Source: an uncultured Verrucomicrobiota bacterium (GTDB lineage Bacteria > Verrucomicrobiota > Verrucomicrobiia > Limisphaerales > UBA1096). From it: a stretch of 6,484 bases of DNA. The stretch lies in the NCBI GenBank assembly GCA_913050205.1, contig CAJXAU010000100.1, positions 1 through 6,484 on the forward strand, read 5' to 3'. Of the stretch, positions 1 through 5,288 are shown one piece after another. A program made the position numbers and the translations under genes. Positions within the stretch are counted from its first letter, which is position 1. Each line of letters begins with the position of its first letter. The notes beneath the pieces are model-generated. The model made no database searches. It was not told the origin of the DNA and worked only from the letters and a program-made list of their open reading frames with translations.

Positions 1-46
1 CCAAAAAACCAATTCCGACCACTGACTCGCTGGCTCGTCCCTCCAG

Positions 47-58
47 CCAAGCGCTTGG
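47..58. repeat. iterated palindrome, back-to-back half-site form
   Basis: CCAAGCGCTTGG is a perfect 12 bp palindrome formed by two half-sites of the CGCTTGGCCAAGCG element in the opposite order. It lies in the intergenic DNA beyond the DUF309 gene. The same inverted order is found at 1494-1509, upstream of MIOX. Confidence 0.6.
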
Positions 59-69
59 TCAGGCGTGCC

Positions 70-99
70 ATTGGTCAACGGCTATTCCAGCCGACCAAT
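70..99 (-). terminator. bulged hairpin at the 3' end of the MIOX-DUF309 unit
   Basis: Read on the minus strand, ATTGGT-CGGCT, loop GGAAT, AGCCG, a three-base bulge TTG, then ACCAAT form an 11 bp stem with one bulge. It begins at the DUF309 stop codon. There is no T-run after it, so it is not a textbook intrinsic terminator; it may terminate weakly, act with Rho, or protect the mRNA 3' end. Confidence 0.4.
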
Positions 100-533
100 T
101 ATTCGAAGACAATCGTTTGGTGGAAACCGATACGGGGGGCCTTCGTCTCCACCAACATCTCAGTCTCCGGTTCGACAGCCTCGGTGGCGGCTGCCCAGCG
201 CTTGGCCAAGCGGATGATACCCTCGACGTCCAGAGCGTAGTGCGGCGAGGGGTACTTGCACAGGTAGGTGGTGCTGCGCAGGAACAACACCCGCGCCGGG
301 CGCAGGCGCCGCTTCTGCAGATGCACAAATGATCCGGCGAACTGAATGAGGCCCTTGAAAAAATCACCGTCCGGCCCCTTGCGATCCTTGAGCCACAATG
401 CCTCGAGTACGTCGTGTGCCTCGTAAAATTGCTCTGCGTTGAAGAAGCGCAGGTAGCCGACGAGGTGCGGGTCGTGTTCGCCGGCCTCGATGCCCTCCAT
501 CAACGCCGCAACCTTGTGATCTTTTTTGCTCAC
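99..533 (-). CDS. DUF309 domain protein, small helical protein of unknown function
   Basis: The 144-residue product matches the DUF309 family. It has the signature FNAEQFYEAHDVLEALW (about residues 31-47, with H40, D41, E44 and W47) followed by the second helix signature FFKGLIQFAGSFVHL (58-72). The biochemical function of this family is not established; it is a small, probably all-helical cytoplasmic protein, and no signal peptide or membrane segment is visible. I chose the GTG at 533-531 as start because it overlaps the stop of the upstream oxygenase gene as GTGA, the classic form of translational coupling. A longer ATG start at 656 would lie deep inside the oxygenase gene and add a low-complexity Arg-rich stretch with no family resemblance. 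The gene is therefore the second member of a leftward operon with MIOX. Codons for RLAKR (108-112) are formed by the iterated palindrome at 199-212. A bulged hairpin begins at the stop codon. Confidence 0.85.
   Translation of the reverse strand: MSKKDHKVAALMEGIEAGEHDPHLVGYLRFFNAEQFYEAHDVLEALWLKDRKGPDGDFFKGLIQFAGSFVHLQKRRLRPARVLFLRSTTYLCKYPSPHYALDVEGIIRLAKRWAAATEAVEPETEMLVETKAPRIGFHQTIVFE
199..212. repeat. iterated palindrome CGCTTGGCCAAGCG, copy inside DUF309 gene
   Basis: This is a perfect 14 bp palindrome inside the DUF309 coding region, where it specifies the RLAKR codons 108-112. The other in-gene copies show that the DNA word, not one peptide, is what recurs. Confidence 0.7.
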
Positions 534-1432
534 CAACAGAGCTTGGCCGGGAAATACTCGGCGATCAAATCCTCGTAGTACGGTTTTAGCCCCGCGACGT
601 CGGGCGGCTCGTGGCTCTTGGTGTACAGGTCGTACCGGTTGAACTCCAGCACCCACTTGAGCATCTCACGATCCTGCGCGTTGGTGAATTGGTTGTACTC
701 ACCCTCGCGGTGCCAAGGGTAGAACGAGTGGTAGCGCAGCATGTACTGCGCCTCGACCGGCAGGTGGTTCTTGGTTACGTGATAGATATACTCGTCGTGC
801 CCCCACGAGAGCAGCACGTTGTCCAGCCCGCAGCCCTCCTCGTAAATGCCAAGCGGCGTCTGCAACTCGGCGGACTGCTTGTCCGGGTTGGCGTCAAAAT
901 ATTCTGGAAAAACGATCTTGTCCGAGTAGGCGCAGCCGACCGGGAACGTGTCCCCCACCACTGCCCACTGCGGCTCGCCAAACAGGCACAGCACCTTGCC
1001 GAGGTCGTGAATGAACCCGGCGAGGACAAACCAGCGAGGATGCCCGTCATTACGGATCTGCTCCGAGGTCTGCAACAGGTGCGCCAGTTGCGACAAGTCG
1101 GTGTCCGGGTCGCTGTCATCGACCAGCGTGTTGAGAAATTCCGCCGCCTCCCACACGCCCATCTCGCGCTGGCTGAGACTGAGGTACTCGTCCCTTTTTT
1201 GGCGGACAAAGTCGAGCGTCTGTCCCCGGTGGTTGAGCCGGTAAAACTCGCGCACCGACGAGCGGGCCTCCGCCTCGTAGTCGCGAAACTGTTCCTCGGT
1301 CTTTTCCGGATTGGTGCCGACGAGCGCCTGCTTGTCGGCCGGTTCGGGGTACCGCTCCTTCACAAAATCGTCCCATTCCTCCAGATCGCCGAGGGGGTTT
1401 TGGGGGTCGCTTGGTTTGCCAGAGATCGTCAT
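530..1432 (-). CDS. miox: myo-inositol oxygenase (MIOX), EC 1.13.99.1
   Basis: This is a 300-residue protein, normal for the family. It resembles the animal and plant enzyme that uses a mixed-valent di-iron centre and O2 to cleave the ring of myo-inositol to D-glucuronate in the cytoplasm. All six iron ligands known from mouse MIOX can be placed by motif: H118 (LAHLLQTSEQIR), H142-D143 (FIHDLGK), H212 (SWGHDEY), H235 (RYHSFYPWH) and D268 (FNRYDLYTK). The strings GEPQWAVVGDTFPVGC (152-167) and the C-terminal Trp (AEYFPAKLCW) are also typical. The ATG at 1432-1430 gives an N-terminus with the usual PLGDLEEWDDFVKERYPE segment (13-30). No Shine-Dalgarno sequence precedes it (GGGCGTAGTC before ATG), and I could not assign a convincing promoter. 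It reads away from the pilin genes, and its stop overlaps the DUF309 start by four bases. MIOX is mainly known from eukaryotes and is patchy in bacteria, so ancient lateral transfer is plausible. Confidence 0.95.
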   Translation of the reverse strand: MTISGKPSDPQNPLGDLEEWDDFVKERYPEPADKQALVGTNPEKTEEQFRDYEAEARSSVREFYRLNHRGQTLDFVRQKRDEYLSLSQREMGVWEAAEFLNTLVDDSDPDTDLSQLAHLLQTSEQIRNDGHPRWFVLAGFIHDLGKVLCLFGEPQWAVVGDTFPVGCAYSDKIVFPEYFDANPDKQSAELQTPLGIYEEGCGLDNVLLSWGHDEYIYHVTKNHLPVEAQYMLRYHSFYPWHREGEYNQFTNAQDREMLKWVLEFNRYDLYTKSHEPPDVAGLKPYYEDLIAEYFPAKLCW

Positions 1433-1493
1433 GACTACGCCCGGCCAGCGTGGCCAATTCCGTCAACCCAGTCAAACCCCCGGTGCCAACACA

Positions 1494-1512
1494 GGCCAAG
1501 CGCTTGGCCAAG
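1494..1512. repeat. iterated palindrome, overlapping double copy
   Basis: GGCCAAGCGCTTGGCCAAG contains a perfect 16 bp palindrome (GGCCAAGCGCTTGGCC, 1494-1509) overlapping a perfect CTTGGCCAAG (1503-1512). It lies in the divergent intergenic region, 62 bp upstream of the MIOX start and 73 bp upstream of the -35 box of the pilin genes. Confidence 0.7.
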
Positions 1513-1584
1513 GGCTAACGGAATCAGCCAAGTTTTCAGAAAAAAAAACTCCAGCAATACAATAAAACAACTTAATAGGAGATG

Positions 1585-1613
1585 TTGACACCCGGTTTTA
1601 GGAGGCATAGATT
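1585..1613 (+). promoter_or_regulatory. sigma70-like promoter of pilin-like 1 and 2
   Basis: TTGACA (1585-1590), a 17 bp spacer and TAGATT (1608-1613, 4 of 6 matches to TATAAT) form a good housekeeping-type promoter. The DNA just upstream (1561-1577, AATAAAACAACTTAATA) is A/T-rich like an UP element, and a run of nine A lies at 1540-1548. The -10 box ends 23 bp before the ATG, so the predicted leader is only about 16-18 nt and has no Shine-Dalgarno sequence. Confidence 0.7.
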
Positions 1614-1636
1614 TCCCGGCCAGTCGCTTTTGAGCC

Positions 1637-2470
1637 ATGAAAACTCCGAAATTTAAGTCCGGTTTTACCCTTATTGAGCTATTGGTGGTCATCGCCATCA
1701 TCGCAATCCTCGCCAGCCTGTTGTTACCGGCATTGGCCCGGTCCAAGGGGCTGGCCACCGGCGCGGCCTGCCAAAACAACCAGAAGCAACTCGCCCTCGC
1801 GTGGACGATGTATGCCGATGAAAACGACGACAAAATTTGTGGCGGCTCCACCTACAACACCCGAACCGACTGGTGGCATGGCCCCTCATCCATCCCGCGC
1901 GAACGCCTCCAGCAACTGGGCAAACTCACCGCTCGGGAACGCGAGATTGAGTCTGAAAAAGCCGGTATTCGAAAGGGCCTGATGTTCCCCTTCACATCAG
2001 ACACCGGTATTTACCACTGCCCGGGCGACAAGCGGATCACCTCCGCCTCACCCACGCTGACCTTCGTGAGCTACTCCGGGGCCGGCGGCATGAACGGAGA
2101 GCAGCAAAGCCTTTCCGTCAAATCCCTCTCCTCCATCGTCAACCCCTCCGGCAAATACATTTACGTCGAGGAATCCGATCCGCGCCAGTACAACATGGGC
2201 TCGTGGATCATCGGAATGGGGGCTGGCAACAACTGGATCGACCCGGTCGCCCCGTGGCACAACGACTACAGCACCCTGAGCTGGGCGGACGGTCACGCAA
2301 CCACCAAGCGCTGGCTGTCATCCAAAACCAAGGAGGCCGCCAAGAAAACCGTGGGGACACCATCCAGACCCGGCAGCTTCAGCTTCGGCATGTACGACAA
2401 AGACAACCGCGACATCATGTACATGAAAGAGCACTACGCCACCAACCGCAAGAGCGGCAACGCCCTCTGA
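1637..2470 (+). CDS. prepilin-type N-terminal cleavage/methylation protein with H-X9-DG motif (pilin-like 1)
   Basis: The 277-residue product begins with a short basic leader (MKTPKFKSG), then the type IV prepilin site G9|F10 with the conserved Glu at +5 of the mature protein (FTLIE), and a hydrophobic helix to about residue 30 (LLVVIAIIAILASLLLPAL). A PilD-like peptidase would cleave after G9 and methylate F10; the mature protein would sit in the inner membrane or in a pseudopilus. The C-terminal part has the sequence WHNDYSTLSWADGH, where H208-X9-D218-G219 is the H-X9-DG signature found in large paralogue sets of Planctomycetes and Verrucomicrobia. YADENDD (59-65) and CPGDK (128-132) are further family marks; C45 and C128 may form a disulfide. 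The exact role (secretion pseudopilin, surface fibre) is unknown. It is preceded by a good promoter and followed after 16 bp by a paralogue, so the two are probably co-transcribed. Confidence 0.92.
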   Translation: MKTPKFKSGFTLIELLVVIAIIAILASLLLPALARSKGLATGAACQNNQKQLALAWTMYADENDDKICGGSTYNTRTDWWHGPSSIPRERLQQLGKLTAREREIESEKAGIRKGLMFPFTSDTGIYHCPGDKRITSASPTLTFVSYSGAGGMNGEQQSLSVKSLSSIVNPSGKYIYVEESDPRQYNMGSWIIGMGAGNNWIDPVAPWHNDYSTLSWADGHATTKRWLSSKTKEAAKKTVGTPSRPGSFSFGMYDKDNRDIMYMKEHYATNRKSGNAL

Positions 2471-2486
2471 ACAGAAAACTTTCTCA

Positions 2487-3320
2487 ATGAAAAAACGTAA
2501 CGAAGGATTCACTCTCATCGAGTTGCTGGTGGTGATCGCCATTATCGCGATCCTCGCCGGCCTGTTACTCCCAGCACTGGCCACGGCCAAGGCCAAGGCC
2601 ACCGGCATCAGTTGCATGAGTAACAACAAGCAAGTCGCTCTGGCGTGGTTAATGTACGCCGACGATAATGACGACTATCTGGCCGGCAGCCTCGGCGGCC
2701 CCAGCAAGATTTGGGTACCGGGCCATCTCGATTTCAGTTCACGCAAGGACAACGTGGACAAAAGCCTGCTGCTCGATCCCAAACGGGGTGCATTGCTTGG
2801 TAAATACCTCATGAATGCCGAAGTCTTCAAGTGTCCGGCAGACAAGAGTACAGTCAAGGTGGGCAGGGAAATTCTCCCGCGGATTCGCAGCATATCCATG
2901 AGTCAGTCGTTTGGCCGCAACCCGCGCGAGGGCGGTGGTGCCGGCCAGTGGTTGCCCTACTCCTCCTTTCTCACCTATGCGAAGTCGGGCGACATGTCCA
3001 GACCCGGGCCGGCCAACTTGTTTGTCTTCCTAGACGAACACCCGAACAGCATCAACGATGCAGCATTCGCTGTAAAATGCGACGCTCGAGGCGGCAGTGC
3101 TCGGATGATCGATTGGCCTGCAAGCTATCATAATGGGGCCGGTGGATTTGCGTTTGGTGACGGTCATGCTGAGATCAGAAAATGGGTCGACAAACGAACC
3201 GTTGTACCGCACAAAAATTCTAACGGAATGCCATCCCCTCCAGGAGGGTTAAACCAAGCAGCACCCAACAGCAAAGATGTTGAGTGGTTACAGGATCGTG
3301 CCTCCGCCCCCCGGCGTTAG
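2487..3320 (+). CDS. prepilin-type N-terminal cleavage/methylation protein with H-X9-DG motif (pilin-like 2)
   Basis: The 277-residue product is a paralogue of the preceding gene. The leader MKKRNEG is followed by F8-TLIE and the hydrophobic segment LLVVIAIIAILAGLLLPAL (to about residue 31). Shared marks are ALAWLMYADDNDD (51-63), KCPADK (115-120) and a canonical H215-X9-D225-G226 motif (YHNGAGGFAFGDGH). C43 and C116 occupy the same relative places as the cysteine pair in the neighbouring paralogues. The ATG at 2487 is preceded by CTTTCTCA, with no Shine-Dalgarno sequence; with a 16 bp gap from the first pilin-like gene, translation may depend on coupling. The tail after residue 240 is Pro/Ser/Asn-rich (MPSPPGGLNQAAPNS) and appears unstructured. 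The gene ends 22 bp before a strong intrinsic terminator, which marks the end of this two-gene unit. Function beyond the prepilin class is not known. Confidence 0.92.
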   Translation: MKKRNEGFTLIELLVVIAIIAILAGLLLPALATAKAKATGISCMSNNKQVALAWLMYADDNDDYLAGSLGGPSKIWVPGHLDFSSRKDNVDKSLLLDPKRGALLGKYLMNAEVFKCPADKSTVKVGREILPRIRSISMSQSFGRNPREGGGAGQWLPYSSFLTYAKSGDMSRPGPANLFVFLDEHPNSINDAAFAVKCDARGGSARMIDWPASYHNGAGGFAFGDGHAEIRKWVDKRTVVPHKNSNGMPSPPGGLNQAAPNSKDVEWLQDRASAPRR

Positions 3321-3342
3321 ATCAGCACGAATCAAGTTTTTG

Positions 3343-3370
3343 AAGCGGCCCGTATGGGCTGCTTTTTTTT
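3343..3370 (+). terminator. intrinsic terminator after pilin-like 2
   Basis: The stem AAGCGGCCC / GGGCTGCTT (one G-U pair) with a GTAT loop runs directly into an eight-base T-run (3363-3370). It starts 22 bp after the stop of pilin-like 2 and should end the two-gene pilin transcript. Confidence 0.85.
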
Positions 3371-3410
3371 GGTATACCAGTGTATGCAACCGCTGCCGGT
3401 ATTCGGTGAC

Positions 3411-3428
3411 GGGAATGTCCCAATTCCC
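3411..3428. repeat. short inverted repeat in the pilin-like 2/3 intergenic region
   Basis: GGGAAT and ATTCCC are separated by six bases, 36 bp upstream of the -35 box of pilin-like 3. No T-run follows, so a terminator is unlikely. It could be an operator or nothing; a GGTATACC palindrome lies at 3371-3378 in the same interval. Confidence 0.25.
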
Positions 3429-3448
3429 ATCGTCTGAGAATTATCGCA

Positions 3449-3460
3449 CTTGGCCAAGCG
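3449..3460. repeat. iterated palindrome CTTGGCCAAGCG, upstream of pilin-like 3 promoter
   Basis: The exact ten-base core at 3449-3458 is followed by CG. It ends only 3 bp before the TTGACA -35 box at 3464, so a protein bound here would touch the RNA polymerase site. Confidence 0.7.
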
Positions 3461-3463
3461 GGG

Positions 3464-3492
3464 TTGACACACGGTTTTCGGGAGCATAGCGT
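3464..3492 (+). promoter_or_regulatory. promoter of pilin-like 3, near copy of the pilin-like 1 promoter
   Basis: TTGACA (3464-3469), a 17 bp spacer and TAGCGT (3487-3492) are spaced exactly as in front of pilin-like 1. The spacer matches at 13 of 17 positions (C-x-CGGTTTT-x-GG-x-x-GCA). The distance to the ATG is also identical (23 bp). The -10 box is weak (3 of 6), which suggests either an activator or a weakly expressed gene. Confidence 0.6.
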
Positions 3493-3515
3493 TCGCTGTT
3501 CACCGTGCTCGTCCT

Positions 3516-4286
3516 ATGAAAAAAACACGATTTAAATCAGGATTTACGTTGATCGAATTACTGGTGGTGATTGCCATCATCGCCATTCTCGCTGGTTTAC
3601 TTTTGCCCGCACTGGGACAGGCAAAAGAGAAGGCCCGCCATACCAGTTGTCAAAACCAACTCCGTCAGTTTGGACTCGCGGTGGTTTATTACGCTGATGA
3701 CTACGACGACAGTCTCCCAGACAAACACCAATGGCTAGTAGGCCGCAATAAATCCACCCAAAGGCTTATCAACGGAAAGAAACCTAACGGTGATCGTTAC
3801 GACCGCAACCGGGACATAACTACCGGCACGCTTTACCCCTACCTGAAAAATCAGGATATATATGTCTGCCCGACGGACAAGATCCGACTCAAACGCCCGG
3901 GTCAATGGTCAAACTGGCGGGACTTTAGTTATGCCGTAAGCGGCCCGGCAACTTCACCCAACCGTGAGTACAACGCAAAGTTTTCCAGTTGGATGGAACC
4001 GACCAAATCATTCACTTTCATGGAGGAGGCTCTTGATGCTCCGCTCAATGATGGCCACATGTGGCCGAATCAGTGGGATGCACTGGCGACCCGGCACAAG
4101 GGCAAAGGTGAGGGGTTTGGTGTCACCAATGGCAATAACCGAAAAGATCAAACCGGACTGGGCAACATTCTGATGGGCGATGCCCGTGTCGAAGGCTGGA
4201 GCAAACGTAAATTCAACCAGTACGGCTATCAGAAAGCCAACAGCCGTTTGTGGAAGCCTTGGGGCAAGGCTGACTCAGGCTATTAA
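3516..4286 (+). CDS. prepilin-type N-terminal cleavage/methylation protein, divergent C-terminal motif (pilin-like 3)
   Basis: The 256-residue product starts like the first paralogue (MKKTRFKSG|F10 TLIELLVVIAIIAILAG), with the mature +5 Glu and a hydrophobic helix to about residue 33. It keeps YADDYDD (59-65) and VCPTDK (117-122), and C45/C118 match the cysteine pair of the other two. The C-terminal motif is altered: after H194 there is a longer Gly/Asn/Lys-rich insert and the acidic turn reads MGDARVEGW, so the distance from H194 to D222 is 28 residues instead of 10 and DG has become DA. It has its own promoter, with a near copy of the one in front of pilin-like 1, and a terminator-like hairpin follows. 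The gene visibly uses more A/T-ending codons than its neighbours. It may be a specialised or decaying member of the set; the frame is intact, so I call it functional. Confidence 0.9.
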   Translation: MKKTRFKSGFTLIELLVVIAIIAILAGLLLPALGQAKEKARHTSCQNQLRQFGLAVVYYADDYDDSLPDKHQWLVGRNKSTQRLINGKKPNGDRYDRNRDITTGTLYPYLKNQDIYVCPTDKIRLKRPGQWSNWRDFSYAVSGPATSPNREYNAKFSSWMEPTKSFTFMEEALDAPLNDGHMWPNQWDALATRHKGKGEGFGVTNGNNRKDQTGLGNILMGDARVEGWSKRKFNQYGYQKANSRLWKPWGKADSGY

Positions 4287-4290
4287 CACA

Positions 4291-4304
4291 CGCTTGGTCA
4301 AGCG
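4291..4304. repeat. iterated palindrome, one-mismatch copy CGCTTGGTCAAGCG
   Basis: This 14 bp element has one central substitution (T for C) relative to the consensus. It lies 4 bp after the stop of pilin-like 3 and 19 bp before the putative -35 box of the Tat-signal gene. Confidence 0.65.
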
Positions 4305-4323
4305 ACGCTAGTTTTTCCAAACG

Positions 4324-4352
4324 TTGACGCCCCGGACGCTTTCGCGTTTAGT
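4324..4352 (+). promoter_or_regulatory. candidate promoter of the Tat-signal isomerase-like gene, superimposed on a hairpin
   Basis: TTGACG (4324-4329), a 17 bp spacer and TTTAGT (4347-4352, 4 of 6) have the same geometry as the two pilin promoters, with 21 bp from the -10 box to the ATG. The box sequences overlap the terminator-like stem at 4326-4359. Transcription starting about seven bases after the -10 box would begin at or after the right arm of that stem. Confidence 0.5.
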
Positions 4353-4368
4353 GGGCGTCGCTTTTTTT
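4326..4368 (+). terminator. terminator-like hairpin after pilin-like 3, T-run abutting the next start codon
   Basis: GACGCCC (4326-4332) pairs with GGGCGTC (4353-4359); an inner small stem ACGC-TTTC-GCGT (4336-4347) fills the loop. GC and seven T (4362-4368) follow. The last T is 5 bp before the ATG at 4374. It would stop transcripts arriving from pilin-like 3 while transcripts begun at the superimposed promoter would lack the left arm. Confidence 0.65.
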
Positions 4369-4373
4369 CTGCC

Positions 4374-5285
4374 ATGAACCAATCATTCTCACGCCGTTCG
4401 GCACTCAAGACCATCGCCGGCAGCACCGCTGCCGTGGGTGCCGCCCTCACGACTGCTCCGCTTGGCCAAGCGGCCAAGGGCAAAGACAAACTCAAGGGAA
4501 ACATCCGCCACTCTGTATGCAAGTGGTGCTACGGCAGCACCGGCTTGGACAAGCTCGCAGCCAAGGCGGCCAGCCTCGGGATGGAGTCGGTCGAACTGCT
4601 CGACCCGCCCGACTTCCCGACCATGCGCAAGCACGGGTTGAGCTGCGCGATCGTCAGCTTCCCCACCGGCACGTTGAAGGATGGCAAAACGCGCGTGGGC
4701 GGCATTGGCCGGGCGTTTAACCGGCTCGAGCACCACGACACGCTGGTGGAGATTTACGAGAAACGCATCAAGGAAGTGGCTGATGCCGGGTTGAAAAACC
4801 TGATCTGTTTCTCCGGCAACCGCGCCGGCATGGACGACGAGACCGGCCTAAAAAATTGCGCCACCGGCCTGAAACGCATCCTGTCCATCGCCGAGAAGCA
4901 CAAGGTGAACATCGTGATGGAGCTGCTCAACAGCCGCGTGAATCACAAGGACTACATGTGCGACCGCACGGACTGGGGTGTGGAGCTTTGCAAGGCGATC
5001 GACTCGGAGCGATTCGGGCTGCTGTACGACATCTACCACATGCAGATCATGGAGGGGGATGTCATCCGGACGATCCGCAATAATCACAAGTATCTTTTCC
5101 ACTACCACACCGGAGGCAATCCCGGCCGCAACGAGATCGACGAGACACAGGAGTTGTACTACCCGGCGATCATGCGTGCGATCCTCGAGACCGGCTACAA
5201 GGGCCACGTCGGGCAGGAGTTTATTCCCAAGCGCGAGGACAAGCTGGCCTCCCTCGAGCAAGGCGTTCGCATCTGCGACGTTTAA
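4374..5285 (+). CDS. Tat-exported hydroxypyruvate isomerase-family TIM-barrel protein
   Basis: This is a 303-residue protein. Residues 1-34 form a twin-arginine signal: S6-R7-R8-S9-A10-L11-K12 followed by a moderately hydrophobic Ala/Gly/Thr stretch ending near GQAA (31-34). The rest resembles the hydroxypyruvate isomerase branch of the xylose-isomerase-like/AP-endonuclease-2 TIM barrels (COG3622 type). Candidate metal and catalytic residues are E183 (IVMELLNSR), D219 (LLYDIYHMQ), H245 (FHYHTGGNPGRNEID) and E282 (GHVGQEFIP); GGNPGRNEID is a hallmark of this branch. Relatives interconvert hydroxypyruvate and tartronate semialdehyde or similar 2-keto/aldehyde sugar acids, and IolE/IolI of inositol catabolism share the fold, so the true substrate is open. 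The signal predicts a periplasmic or membrane-facing location. The start at 4374 is required for an intact Tat motif although no Shine-Dalgarno sequence precedes it (TTTTTTTCTGCC). The next gene begins 3 bp after the stop, so the pair is probably co-translated. Confidence 0.88.
   Translation: MNQSFSRRSALKTIAGSTAAVGAALTTAPLGQAAKGKDKLKGNIRHSVCKWCYGSTGLDKLAAKAASLGMESVELLDPPDFPTMRKHGLSCAIVSFPTGTLKDGKTRVGGIGRAFNRLEHHDTLVEIYEKRIKEVADAGLKNLICFSGNRAGMDDETGLKNCATGLKRILSIAEKHKVNIVMELLNSRVNHKDYMCDRTDWGVELCKAIDSERFGLLYDIYHMQIMEGDVIRTIRNNHKYLFHYHTGGNPGRNEIDETQELYYPAIMRAILETGYKGHVGQEFIPKREDKLASLEQGVRICDV
4458..4473. repeat. iterated palindrome, longest copy, inside Tat signal codons
   Basis: CCGCTTGGCCAAGCGG is a perfect 16 bp palindrome inside the signal-peptide region of the isomerase-like gene, read as P29-L-G-Q-A33. 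This is a different frame from the copies in the DUF309 and UxaC-like genes. Confidence 0.7.
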
Positions 5286-5288
5286 TCA

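Noticed and set aside
534..656. Longer start for the DUF309 protein at 656
   Set aside because: The extra residues overlap MIOX, are Arg-rich and do not resemble the family; the GTG at 533 gives a coupled, family-sized protein.
1433..1500. Promoter for MIOX on the minus strand
   Set aside because: TTGACT and TTGACG strings are present, but no -10-like box occurs at 16-18 bp from either.
611..1588. 325-codon plus-strand open frame
   Set aside because: It is the complement of the MIOX gene, whose iron-ligand motifs are unmistakable; the plus-strand translation has no recognisable features.
1600..1605. AGGAGG upstream of pilin-like 1 as a ribosome binding site
   Set aside because: It is 31 bp before the ATG with no nearer start codon, and it falls inside the promoter spacer, so it is probably not in the transcript.
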